This document shows, piece after piece, positions 45,201-53,000 of a stretch of DNA of 64,000 bases (positions are counted from its first letter, which is position 1; each line of letters opens with the position of its first letter). Source of the DNA: Hormiphora californensis (taxonomy: Eukaryota; Ctenophora; Tentaculata; Cydippida; Pleurobrachiidae); the NCBI GenBank assembly GCA_020137815.1, contig CM035357.1:6865553-6929552 (forward strand). Direction: 5' to 3'. A program made the position numbers and the translations under genes. The notes beneath the pieces were generated by a model that did not search any database, was not told the origin of the DNA, and saw nothing but the letters and a program-made list of their open reading frames with translations.

Positions 45201-45597
45201 TTTTTCTAGAGATACACGGCGATATCATCACATCTCCATTCTCCACGCTCAATTCTTTATTCACAATTCAATATTATTGATTGCTTATTTAAAACTCTAA
45301 ACTAATCTCCCTCCCCTATCGTAGTCATTATAATTTATTGAAAACACTAACTCAACCCCCCTGCAAATCATTATAACTTGTTTAAAGTCAAACCACTAAC
45401 TCCCTCCCCCCTTATAATTTATTGAAAACACTAACTCAACCCCCCTGCAAATCATTATAACTTGTTTAAAGTCAAACCACTAACTCCCTCCCCCCTTATA
45501 ATTTATTGAAAACACTAACTCAACCACGGCCCACTACAGGTCAATTGTGGATGACATTGCCAAGGAGTTCTGGAAGTTGTACTACAGCACTGGATAA
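22726..45597 (+). CDS. SGPL1: Sphingosine-1-phosphate lyase, complete 12-exon gene
   Basis: Twelve phase-consistent exons give 559 codons plus TAA: 22726-22857, 22993-23197, 23673-23836, 24312-24428, 25256-25435, 26707-26849, 26995-27171, 27425-27567, 28228-28307, 30637-30757, 44966-45125 and 45540-45597. The enzyme is an ER-anchored PLP lyase that cleaves sphingosine-1-phosphate to hexadecenal and phosphoethanolamine. An N-terminal membrane segment covers residues ~44-64, then [59 protein letters not shown] and DTHKYGY with the Schiff-base Lys at residue 359, and [12 protein letters not shown]. Human SGPL1 is 568 aa, so length fits. There is no frame break in 1,680 nt. Introns range from 135 bp to 14.2 kb (30758-44965, packed with transposons). 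A poly(A) signal AATAAA lies at 45876. Introns 2, 3, 4, 5 and 8 otherwise show nothing recognisable. Confidence 0.95.
22924..22988 (+). repeat. (CT)n before SGPL1 exon 2 acceptor
   Basis: A CTATCT(CT)n run interrupted by TACCCCCC serves as the polypyrimidine tract of intron 1 and stops four bases before the acceptor AG at 22991-22992. Confidence 0.9.
24246..24345 (+). repeat. Tandem duplication (2 x 45 bp) of SGPL1 exon 4 acceptor
   Basis: AATCCCCAAT, GTGTTC(C/T)AG and the first ~27 coding bases of exon 4 are present twice, with the possible exon starts at 24267 and 24312. The offset is 45 nt and the extra segment is open in phase 0, so use of the upstream AG would insert 15 residues ([15 protein letters not shown]) without a stop. 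Exon 4 as modelled starts at 24312. Confidence 0.9.
25436..26496 (+). other. SGPL1 intron 5, mostly featureless
   Basis: This 1.06-kb stretch of intron 5 is AT-rich. Near 26145-26235 a short GACAGAAAAGAGA motif repeats three times. I see no coding sequence, RNA gene or complete transposon. Confidence 0.5.
26500..26735 (+). repeat. Five 46-bp tandem copies of SGPL1 exon 6 acceptor
   Basis: The unit ends with ATGTTCTGCAG|GTTGACCCAGTTACCTATG and is repeated five times at an exact 46-bp period, giving potential acceptors before 26523, 26569, 26615, 26661 and 26707. Each copy contains intron end plus the first ~23 coding bases. Only the last leads into a full exon; the upstream ones meet an in-frame TAA (in CCCCAATAATG) within about 12 codons. 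Confidence 0.95.
28485..28499 (+). repeat. 15-base G tract
   Basis: A pure G15 run is followed by TCCAACCTATTTTTTGTA. The complementary sequence, TACAAAAAATAGGTTGGA, precedes the G31 tract at 30519, so the two tracts mark the ends of one 2-kb region in SGPL1 intron 9. Confidence 0.95.
28655..29300 (+). mobile_element. Penelope-like retroelement 3' fragment (GIY-YIG endonuclease)
   Basis: A plus-strand coding remnant begins with a Cys cluster ([14 protein letters not shown]), then [16 protein letters not shown], the GIY-YIG-type core, and after a 22-bp insertion [36 protein letters not shown] and [13 protein letters not shown], ending at the TGA at 29055-29057. This order is typical of the endonuclease domain of Penelope-like elements. 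The reverse transcriptase part is absent. A hammerhead-ribozyme motif, known from the terminal repeats of this class, follows at 29211-29280. The insertion shifts the frame, so the copy is dead. Confidence 0.8.
29211..29280 (+). ncRNA. Candidate type I hammerhead ribozyme
   Basis: The conserved core is present: CTGATGA (29230-29236), a 5-bp stem II GACGT-TAA-ACGTC (29238-29250) and GAAAC (29251-29255). The segment before the core (ATAG) pairs with TTAT just after a GTA cleavage-type triplet (29262-29264), and a second outer helix ATTTC/GAAAT pairs 29211-29215 with 29276-29280. Stem III is very short, as in many retroelement hammerheads that act as dimers. Location right after the Penelope-like coding remnant supports the call. 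Self-cleavage is untested. Confidence 0.65.
29650..30190 (+). repeat. ~62-bp satellite array (TCTCGAAT / CCGAATCGCAATTTC)
   Basis: About eight copies of a unit containing TCTAAGCGAGAAATTTCCCC, GAATCGCAATTTCTTACC and GAGAAAATTTTCTCGAAT form an array in SGPL1 intron 9. The unit is rich in short inverted repeats, so both strands give open but meaningless reading frames. Similar 90-130 bp segments with TTTTCGAATTTC and CGTTCC(C/T)AGGTGGTACAT flank the array on both sides. Confidence 0.9.
30519..30549 (+). repeat. 31-base G tract
   Basis: AACCCCCC is followed by an uninterrupted G31 run. It mirrors the G15 tract at 28485. The exact length is unreliable for most sequencing methods. Confidence 0.95.
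31604..31992 (-). repeat. Inverted copy of the Helitron/LTR junction
   Basis: This block is the reverse complement of roughly 36.92-37.30 kb, including the last ~25 codons of the Helitron helicase and the junction with the LTR-like repeat. At its left edge GGTAAGTAATTTTT meets AAAAATTACTTACC, a perfect fold-back. It splits the direct repeat of the LTR-like element into two parts. Confidence 0.8.
32051..32455 (-). CDS. Unknown 134-aa ORF of the LTR-like element
   Basis: The ATG at 32455 lies 46 bp after a TATAAAA box (32507-32501). The product includes a [19 protein letters not shown] stretch, an acidic run of six Glu plus Asp (residues ~100-110) and ends in PVCDV. A shorter version that differs at its N-terminus is at 37090-36764. 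I do not recognise a family. Its presence inside the repeat with a promoter upstream suggests that it is an element-encoded accessory protein. Confidence 0.4.
   Translation of the reverse strand: MAHIKVGDSTPHNCNSMFGHAPSLVIRLRTTDNGFCRGAPQADVVYFTLLRVPDFGDNETVLAHANNLYQEEELERLYGASFLHRTPALIVISRDSLYEEEEEEDSDKPIGDHDAKLTELQAPAHVLITPVCDV
32501..32507 (-). promoter_or_regulatory. TATA box upstream of element ORF
   Basis: TATATATAAAACCCC on the minus strand lies 46 bp before the ATG of the 134-aa ORF, the distance expected for a core promoter plus short leader. Confidence 0.4.
32561..32860. repeat. Two 151-bp direct repeats
   Basis: TAGGGGGCACATA, GTGACCCCGCATCCACC, CCAAGGAAGTTT and CATTTTCTCGG recur at a spacing of 151 bp (starts 32561 and 32712) within the non-coding part of SGPL1 intron 10. 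A further diverged tandem series with CATTTGAGCA occurs at 33125-33420. Confidence 0.8.
33563..33696. mobile_element. pogo-like MITE remnant (CCGGTAAATCGGGG)
   Basis: Several copies of CCGGTAAATCGGGG and the ending GGGTCCGACTATA match the terminal sequences seen at 44890, 49245 and 50329. The left end is degraded. It is followed by a tandem repeat (GTACATTGAGTTATC and ATCTCCACT units) to 33890. Confidence 0.6.
33900..35640. other. Non-coding interior of the LTR-like element
   Basis: Apart from weak minus-strand ORFs (for example 34823-35080) I recognise nothing coding. Just after the gag ORF an overlapping frame (35666-35415) encodes an Asn/Gly/Trp/Tyr-rich stretch, which may be the continuation of gag after a frameshift. 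Confidence 0.4.
35641..36573 (-). CDS. Retrotransposon gag-like protein, 310 aa
   Basis: The protein has an acidic, helical N-terminus, then a retroelement capsid-like middle ([51 protein letters not shown]) and a basic region. The spacing of an F-x-x-R/E-x-L-R-D helix after S-V-H-E-F is typical of Ty3-type and related Gag proteins. The ORF ends at 35641; an overlapping frame continues with an Asn/Trp/Gly-rich segment. No zinc knuckle is visible. No pol gene accompanies it, so the element would depend on another for mobility. Confidence 0.65.
   Translation of the reverse strand: MSNGNNTFDQNGVVGDGRDPTNGAVTRIEPGLEPGNFADAVKAAEAAFERKLEELLRKENLHDLPEENKQGIKALLKLQRALGGNKELDTRLLTAGMRQPLVYSPAQMTIRQFLCGYEAFVNVLGLSEAAIIGGFVTYLPPKMQERIVESNLDTSSWAVYKEGARRILEDSSRYNALKARFDIRNSSQKAGESVHEFGERLRDLGNIGFPNTDPIARSSRDSVMKDALAAGIINDEVSIQLIRNINNMNFNRLLEEAITLEISHQARKTIRGRVVERREEAVAVPAFRTEFSQVNRSGPSRQFEEYTPDI
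36764..37090 (-). CDS. Second copy of the unknown element ORF
   Basis: The C-terminal ~95 residues are identical to the ORF at 32455-32051, but the N-terminus is replaced ([15 protein letters not shown]). It lies directly downstream of the Helitron helicase stop codon on the same strand. It may be a truncated copy or a 3'-terminal gene of the Helitron. Confidence 0.35.
   Translation of the reverse strand: MYVVAAAPLPIVVSQADVVYFTLLRVPDFGDNETVLAHANNLYQEEELERLYGASFLHRTPALIVISRDSLYEEEEEEDSDKPIGDHDAKLTELQAPAHVLITPVCDV
39210..39292. repeat. (GA)n microsatellite in Helitron intron
   Basis: About 40 GA dinucleotides lie in a minus-strand intron of the Helitron helicase gene. It opens a spurious Leu-Ser repeat frame on the other strand. 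Confidence 0.95.
40028..40378 (+). CDS. Small two-exon antisense coiled-coil gene inside Helitron intron
   Basis: On the strand opposite to the Helitron, exon 40028-40183 (52 codons) has a GTAAGT donor and joins in phase 0 to 40253-40378 after a TTTTCAG acceptor, giving 93 aa. The product is Lys/Glu/Leu-rich with heptad-like spacing ([28 protein letters not shown]). The 69-bp intron has good consensus ends. The gene fits entirely inside the 461-bp Helitron intron 39923-40383. I know of no matching family. It could be a Helitron-encoded antisense accessory gene or a chance ORF. Confidence 0.4.
40827..41038. mobile_element. MITE with AACTAATTGAAATTAG termini, copy 2
   Basis: Inverted repeats of about 95-100 bp begin with TTTAGAGCAAAAACTAATTG and include TTCGCCAGAAAGGTGGCCC and GAAGGAGTAAG, with a short centre near 40930. 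The outer ~20 bp match copies at 18091 and 63471, but the interior is unrelated. It sits in the insertion that breaks the Helitron Rep domain. Confidence 0.9.
41039..41708. other. Repeat-derived filler with TGACGTCA palindromes
   Basis: No coding sequence is seen. The stretch has a GAGGTCATTTATGACCTC hairpin near 41065, the tandem palindromes GACGTCACATGTGACGTC near 41195 and TGACGTCACTTTGTGACGTC near 41525, and a (TA)n run at 41685-41715. Its style matches the arms of the terminal palindrome at 63.15-64.0 kb. Confidence 0.5.
41709..42004. mobile_element. Repeat ending CTTGCCAGCGCAGTGATAT, copy A
   Basis: The block starting CACACTGAATTTTCTGTTTT and ending TTTGCGCTTGCCAGCGCAG is about 295 bp long and reappears in reverse orientation at 62276-62566. 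It stops exactly where the Helitron Rep coding sequence (STKCVKYL) is cut at the sequence ATACTTATAT. Confidence 0.8.
43130..43309. mobile_element. 180-bp insert flanked by identical 109-bp repeats
   Basis: 43021-43129 and 43310-43418 are identical and encode the same piece of the Helitron protein ([19 protein letters not shown]). The 180 bp between them, with CACGTGCA and ATTTGGTAAAAA, resembles the sequence just upstream of the Helitron ATG (44646-44815). The insertion disrupts the Helitron frame. Confidence 0.85.
44890..44940. mobile_element. 51-bp pogo-like micro-MITE
   Basis: TACAGTCCAATCCCGATTTA at the left pairs imperfectly with GGGGTCCGACTGTA at the right; TA dinucleotides flank both ends as expected for a Tc1/mariner-type target duplication. 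It lies 25 bp before SGPL1 exon 11. Confidence 0.6.
45326..45526 (+). repeat. Three 84-bp tandem copies before SGPL1 exon 12
   Basis: The unit with TTATAATTTATTGAAAACAC, TAACTCAACCCCCCTGC and GTTTAAAGTCAAACCAC repeats at an exact 84-bp period (starts near 45329, 45413, 45497). The last partial copy passes directly into the CCACTACAG acceptor at 45539. Confidence 0.9.
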
Positions 45598-46844
45598 AGC
45601 TGCAGCTTGGTCGCCCATTTCACCGCGGATAAAGTGAAATATATATCTGCAGAATTTTAGATAAGAATTGGACTCAGTATTGAGAATTTTAATGATTCAA
45701 TATGTTGTCAAAGAGGACAGGAAACGAGAGAACTGTGATTGAAGGAGGGAGAGAGATAGAAACTGTTTTATTTGTGTTCAAGTGAAGCTTAGCCCGATCC
45801 CCCTCTCTAATTCCGATGTAAAAGTTAATCTGTCTGGCGGCGCTCGACCCGATCTGAGCCGTCAGATAGAAGTCAAATAAAGTAAAACCCAAACTAAAAG
45901 GACCCTCACTTGGGTTGAGATAGAGACTGGAAATTGTTTTTGTAGAACGAACTCGATATGATCTTCCTACAAAAAATATCTTGAGGCCGAGGGGGTTGAG
46001 TTGGTGACATGGACTGTCTGGCGCCGCGACCCATCTGAGCGCACTGTCGAATCTGAGAATCAAATGGGGTATGGCGCCGCCATACAGGACATGGACAACC
46101 ATTGGAAACCTGTGCGAGATCGACTGAGAGATTGATCCCACAAATTTTGAATAGGTGGCAATGGCACCAAGGGGTGGAGCTATAAATGACCTTGGTAAAG
46201 TTCACAAAACCCAATACAAGTGAGGGTCTTTTTAGCTTGGGTTATACTTATACTTTAATTCAGTGTTTTGTACTAGTAATTAGTAAGACCCTCATCCGAC
46301 ATGTGTGTGCTGTGTTTTGAATTTGTTTAATTTACCTTAAGTTGCCTCTAATTTTGGAGTGCCGAAGATAATATAATTTGTTACGTAGAAATAACTCTAG
46401 CAACTAGATCGCGTATATTAATTTCTGTTTCAACTGAATATTTATTTATCAACAAAATTATATACAGTGTTTCAATTTGCTTGTTCATCACACTTGTCTC
46501 ACAAGACAGATTCACACTCGGTTGACCGAGTGTGAATCTGTCCGCAATCACAGAGTTCTCCTTTGTTACAAATCCATCCAGGACCAATTTAATACAGTTA
46601 CAAAAAAGTACAAATATTTGGCTTTCCGCTTTATGCAGGCCAGAAAAAGGCATGGACCATCCTATACTATCATAATGTACGTCATGACTTCGCGGGCGGT
46701 GCTATTATCCTAGTATAATTGGGATGTCTCTGGGGGACGTCCCACGATGTACAAGGGAGGCTAAAACTGGCCCAGGGGAACTTCCTTCCGGTGCCAGACA
46801 CACCTCCCGGAGTGCTAGTAGCACTGTCAGGCCAATGCTCCGAT
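45598..46844. other. Intergenic after SGPL1
   Basis: Contains the SGPL1 3' UTR with AATAAA at 45876. An inverted pair (AAACCCAAACTAAAAGGACC near 45886 and its complement near 46215-46245) encloses GGCGCCGC-rich motifs shared with 30925, 33300 and 48360. A perfect 17-bp stem hairpin is at 46504-46541. No gene is visible. Confidence 0.6.
46504..46541. repeat. Perfect 17-bp hairpin
   Basis: GACAGATTCACACTCGG, loop TTGA, CCGAGTGTGAATCTGTC. The stem has no mismatch. It may be the core of a micro-MITE or a small hairpin RNA; nothing distinguishes these. Confidence 0.85.
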
Positions 46845-48031
46845 AGTAGGGTCGGTTGTGGGAAGTTGGGTCTGGAATTTTAAATTTGACTTGCTGATAT
46901 GATTAGGGACTCTATAAAAAGTCCAAAGTACCATCCCACAGGTCTCTACCACCCCCGGTTCACTAATTAGCCGTAATTATGTGATTTATGACGTTATCGC
47001 CAATTAGCACTAATAATACCAGTTCCTGGTCACTTAGAGCTTAGGTTTTGATACCAGCTGATAGAGGATCACTAGATTAGTGGGCATTCAAAATTTTAGG
47101 TCGATCGGAGTTATGGTCAAGGAGTTATAACCGTTTTTCCGTTTGGCTGGCGGTTGGCTGGCACCACGTGGGATTACGGGTTTAGGTCGTCGTGGGAGGT
47201 CGTAATTGGTCGCGTTCGAACGGGCTCGATGAGGTGATCAAAACCTAGTGGGGCCAGACCTTGGCCCCACCCCGTTCTTGGGTTATTGGGCTTTTTCGGT
47301 TTCCCGCCAAAATATTTTCCCGCCAAAACCGAAAAAGCCTAATAACCCAAGAACAGGGTGGGGCCAAGGTCTGGCCCCACTAGGTTTTGATCACCTCATC
47401 GAGCCCGATCGAACGCGACCAATGACGACCTCCCACGACGACCTAAACCCGTAACACGGGGGATTACGGGGGCTCGAATAGATCGCCCGTATAGATCGCC
47501 CGTACCAGTCGCCCGTACATTTACTTTGCGCATTACGTTTCATCGCACTTTCACCACAAATAAGGTACATGCGCGTTACGCACATGTGTTTTGTTGTGGT
47601 GAAAGTGTGGTGAAACGTAATGCGCAAAGCAAATGTACGGGCGACTGGTACGGGCGACTGGTACGGGCGTCTCATCCGGGCCCCCGTAATCCGCTGCCTA
47701 ATCCCACGTGGTGCCAGCCAACCGCCAGCCAAACGGAAAAACGGTTATAACTCCTCGACCATAACTCCGATCGACCTAAAATTTTGAATGCCCACTAATC
47801 TAGTGATCCTCTATCAGCTGGTAACAAAATCTAAGCTCTAAGTGACCAGGAACTGGTATTATTAGTGCTAATTGGCGATAACGTCATAAATCACATAATT
47901 ACGGCTAATTAGTGAACCGGGGGTGGTAGAGACCTGTGGGATGGTACTTTGGACTTTTTATAGAGTCCCTAATCATATCAGCAAGTCAAATTTAAAATTC
48001 CAGACCCAACTTCCCACAACCGACCCTACTA
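46845..48031. mobile_element. 1.19-kb nested foldback element I
   Basis: Outer arms of about 335 bp run from GTAGGGTCGGTTGTGG (46846) to ~47180 and from ~47697 to CCGACCCTAC (48030). Between them lie two adjacent complete palindromes: 47181-47456 (arms with GGTTTAGGTCGTCGTGGGAG, centre near 47310) and 47457-47696 (arms with GGGCGACTGGTACGGGCG, centre near 47570). No ORF with transposase features is present. Confidence 0.9.
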
Positions 48032-50078
48032 CGACAGCTGTAGCAGTGTAGCACTGCTACTGCAGCCTAGAGAGTAGAGCATCTTGGGCCACTATTATAC
48101 TTGCGAATGCGCTAAGACTCTGAGCACCGAGTGAGCTGGCATATTGCACTGACGGGGGAGCCTAGTGAATGTCAATGAGGGTGCAGCGCATTGTCAAAAA
48201 CGGGCGACAGACACTGTCTGAGACAGGCTACCAATACCTACCCCTGTTTTGATTTCAAATTCAACAGGTCACGTGACCTGTTGAAACCAAAACAGGTAGT
48301 GACGTCACCAGACCCCCAGTGGGCCCCGCCACGGTCACGCCGGCCCGATCTGACCGCATTGCTGGCGGCGCCAGACTCAAATAATCTGAGCGTACGACAG
48401 TGCGCTCAGATGGGGTCCGCTTAGATCAGGTCGGCGGCGCCGACCTGATCTAAGCGCACTGAGATTGAGAAATGAGAATCAAAATGGGGTCTGGCGACGC
48501 TAGACAGCACATCCGTAACCTGTGGGAACATATATATTCAGAAACTGTCTGAGAGAAGGCGCGCGCTACTTGTCTGGAACGCGCCGATCGATATAGGTGT
48601 AGGGAATACTCTCATTATTGCGCAAAGCAGATATACGGGGGATTGGTATGGGCGATTGGTCCGGGATATTTTTCTGCCCCCTTAATCCCCTGACTAACTA
48701 GCCAGTAAATTAAAAACTTCAAAATTAAATGTTGGCGAACTATTTTGTATTTACAGAATAGTGATTATCAACATGACAGCTTCCCTCTCTGAATATAAAT
48801 CAGTATTTACATTGGAAACACTACAAATGCTATTTAAATATTTTATTAAAAAAGTCCATACTTCTTGGTTATCTCTGTATTTAAAACTTAATCTCTCCCC
48901 GAAAACTAAGTCTAAAAAGTCTCTGTGCTAAATAACAGAGTCTGTTTTGCCAATTGGTTTCGCATTCCACGCCCCACGGCCGGCCGGGTTCCTTGAACTT
49001 GTTCACGATACGATCTCTTCGTGTGATCCACTATTCCTTTATTGAGTAAGGGGGTACTCAACAACTATTCGTCAACAAAGAACTCATCCACGATCAGGCA
49101 AATCTCGAGTTTTTCAGGGCCCGCCAGAATTTCCAGATTTTTCCTGGGAGAGGGTAACTTGGTTAGATTTAGAAATTTGCATGTTCTGTGCTCAGTTGTG
49201 GCACAAAATTCGACGGAAATAGTACTCTTCCTAGATCGCGGGGCAGTTTAAATCCTCCCGGTAATCGGGGGTCCCGGGTAAAATCGGGGCCCGGTAAATC
49301 GGGGCCCGGTAAATCGGGGTCCGACTGTACCATAAATTCACCAAACATTTACTTAATTCTTTAACCAAAGTTATCGATAAAGTATAATTATGGTATAGAC
49401 GAAAGTGACAGGTTTTGTCAAAAAGGGATGGAGTGCAGTACCCAGTACCGATAAGATAACTATAAGTCTTCTCGGAACTTGTACAATCATAGAGCCTTTA
49501 TTATAGAGCTCTTATCTGTGATTGACTGATTGGTTCATACAAGTTCATATTTGATAATTAGGAAGTGTCGGGAATTTAATAAGTGTCTAACTCTAAATAG
49601 AGATAATTTTTGGGAGACATGTTGTACTTTTTTAGTAGATATAATTATAGTAAAAAGTTATATGTAGTAAAATTATATGGCTATATCTGTTAGGATATAG
49701 CGTATCCCACACCCCGTCCTGTGTCACGATCTAGGGTGCAGACAGGGTCTAGGGTGCAGTAGATAGCACGGTACTTGCACTTCCAAGACACGCATTAGAG
49801 TCTAATGTCTAATTTAGACCGAGACGTTCATTAAATATCTCATTCCATTACTTGATAAACTTAGAGTTAAAAAGACTATACCCATGAATAAATTTTAACC
49901 ATGATCAAATTCAATGTTTGTATATAATTCTTCCTCGATTTAATAAGTTACTTCCTCACCTGTCTCGTGGACCATCTCCAAAACATCAAAATATATAACT
50001 CACATTGTGCATCACACCTTATAAAATGTTATGTGTCACCCTCTCCCCCCTCACAATATATGTATTAATTATTATAAC
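48032..50078. other. Intergenic with short palindromes
   Basis: Notable are a perfect palindrome TTCAACAGGTCACGTGACCTGTTGAA-type core at ~48262-48287, the GGCGGCGCC motifs at 48365 and 48435, and a pogo-like remnant at 49245-49332. The remainder is AT-rich with no coding evidence. The 3' UTR of the minus-strand gene enters from the right; AATAAA on the minus strand is near 49500. Confidence 0.5.
49245..49332. mobile_element. pogo-like MITE remnant
   Basis: Tandem CCCGGTAAATCGGGG units end in GGGGTCCGACTGTACC. The ending is the same as in the micro-MITE at 44890. Confidence 0.55.
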
Positions 50079-53000
50079 TCACATAAAAGTCTCGTGACTA
50101 TCGTAGTTATCCTCAAAATCTCTGCAGAGGTCCTGAACTTTCTTGAACAAGGGTACCCCTGCAACGATATTATCATATGAGTTATATTCAGAGAACCGAA
50201 CGGAGCTACAGACATGATCTTTAGAAGATGTACAGTCTTTAGAAGATGTACATGTTATATTGGTGAGATAGACACCTGGCGCGACCCCCGTACCAGATGG
50301 CTATGTCACCAACAGGTTATTATTTAGTAAAGTCGAACCCCGATTTACCGGCCCCCGGTTTTTATTTTATTATCCCGGTAAATCGGTGTCTGACTGCAGT
50401 TAACTACACTCACCTAGAACATCCATGCAGTACTGTCGAAGGGCTGCTACATTCCCCGCACTGCTGGGAATCACGTACTCCTCTACGAAGGACTCTTCCT
50501 CATCTAGCCGAGGGAGGGGGGAGGGTATTTTATAGTGGTGTATTTGGTGGGGTGGAGATATTAAACTGACAATAACACGTAAGCGAGGTAGTTATAATGT
50601 TATGGTTATAATATATCGAGGGTAGCAATTATTAATGGATATAATCGATCATTTTCAAGGGATATATTAGAAGTGCAATTTCACCCGCGAAGTGCAATTT
50701 CACCCGCGTTCACTGCTAAATATAGTTCTTTCAATATTCCATTCCGATATAAAGTAATATTATACCGTGGGAATCAAATTTACCCAACTAAAAAATGTCA
50801 CAATTAAGCCTGTCAAAACGTGTCGATTTTTGGCCAAACCTAGAAGTCACAAGAGGCAAGCCAATTCCGGTTGTAAATCCTAGGTATAGGTCTCCTGAAA
50901 ATAAAAAACCAAATTGTCAGTCTCAATTATTTGGGGGAAGGTGTGTAATTAGCCCCTAATTGATTGGTAATTGAGCATAAGGGGAAAACAGCTATATCTA
51001 CCCTTAGGAAAGGAGTAGAGACAAAATTAAGGGCACCAAAGTGTTCAGCGTCCTCGCATTAGTGGGGGTAGGTGCCGGAATGAAGTCTCTATTTCATCTT
51101 GTTAATTAGATAATTGGATAATTAGGTATGTGCATAGCCGTTTGATGGCCATATGGCTATAGCCATGTTAGGAAAGGAGTAGAGACAAAACCGAGGGCAC
51201 TAAAATGATCAGCGTCCTCGAATTAGTGGGGGTAGGTGCTGAAATTAAGTCTCTATCTCATCCGGTTAATTAGATAATTGGATAATTAGTTTTGCGCATA
51301 ACCGTTTTTAGGCTATATGGCTATAGCCACTTAGGAATGGTTTAGAGACTTTTCATTGGTGCCATTTTGTAGGCAATAGCCAAGTTATGGGGGGTCGACG
51401 TCGGACTTTAAAGCTCTATCTTCAACCGTTTAGCCGTTATTTGGCTTTAAAGGTGCTCAAAATTAGCAAAAAACGGTAAAAAGCCCGATTTTTGCTCATT
51501 TTCAGCACGTTAAAAGCCAAATAACGGCTAAACGGTTGAAGATAGAGCTTAAAAGTCCGACGTCGACCCCCCATAACTTGGCTATTTCCTAGAAATGGCA
51601 CCAATGAAAAGTCTCTAAACCATTCCTAAGTGGCTATAGCCATATAGCCTAAAAACGGTTATGCGCAAAACTAATTATCCAATTATCTAATTAACCGGAT
51701 GAGATAGAGACTTAATTTTAGCACCTACCCCCACTAATTCGAGGACGCTGATCATTTTAGTGCCCTCGGTTTTGTCTCTACTCCTTTCCTAATATGGCTA
51801 TAGCCGGTGGGCGGACTCTAGTGCTAACGGACTCTTTATCTAAATCCAAGGCGGACTCTATATCTAAAAACGGACTCTTTATCTACAGTTAGATTTTGAA
51901 AAAAGTTTAGATAAAGAGTCCTCTCTGTGTAGACTTTTTAGATAAAGAGTCCACCCTGTGTAGAATTTTTAGATATAGAGTCCTCTAGTACATTTTGGCG
52001 CCATATCCTCCAACCCGGACTCTATGTCTAAAATCCCAACCCAACCCAAAACCTAACCCTAACACTAACCCTAACCCTAACCTCGAACCCAAATAACGGC
52101 CCTAACACTTCTAAATTAGTATAGGGGTAGAGCAAACTCTCGTTTCCGGCCTAACGGCCGAAATCTCGAGTTCGCGGCAAAAGGCGGACTCTATATCTAA
52201 TTTAGATTTATGTAGATATAGAGTCCACTTTGTTTAGACTTTTTAGATAAAGAGTCCGCCCTGTGTAGACTTTTTAGATAAAGAGTCCTCCTAGAGTTTA
52301 GACTTATTTGGACTCTTTATCTAAATCTAAATTTAGATATGGAGTCCTCTTTAGACTTAGAGTGTAGCACTAGAGTCCGCACACCGGCTATAGCCATATG
52401 GCCATCAAACGGCTATGCGCATACCTAATTATCCAATTATCTAATTAACCAGATGAGATAGAGACTTCATTCCGGCACCTACCCCCACTAATGCGAGGAC
52501 GCTGAACACTTTGGTGCCCTTAATTTTGTCTCTACTCCTTTCCTAAGGGTAGATACAGCTGTTTTCCCCTTATGCTCAATTACCAATCAATTAGGGGCTA
52601 ATTACACACCTTCCCCCAAATAATTGAGACTGACATTTTGGTTTTTTATGTTCAGGAGACCTATACCTAGGATGTACAACCGGAATTGGCTTGCCTCTAG
52701 TGAGTTCTAGGTTGAAACACGTTTTGACAGGCTTAAATGTAATGATTGAGGATTGCGTGACCGGTGATAGTTTAATAACCTAGATATGCTGATGGATGGA
52801 CAAAGTTAATTTAGGCCACCCTGTCAGCTGACCACTGTTCTCTGTCTTAGAGTGATGTGAGAAGAATGGATGCACAAAGCTCTCACCTTCTTCGATGTTA
52901 TCCAAGGCAACTTTAGCGCTCTTCATGGCCATTTCAAATTGTTTGTCCTCTTCTTCCTCCTCCTCACTCTCATTATCCTCCTGTAATTGGGGCTAAAATG

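Noticed and set aside
50079-50503. NEK-kinase C-terminal tail as identity of the unknown gene
   Set aside because: The helical tail has a loose resemblance, but there is no kinase domain in any exon and the similarity is too short.
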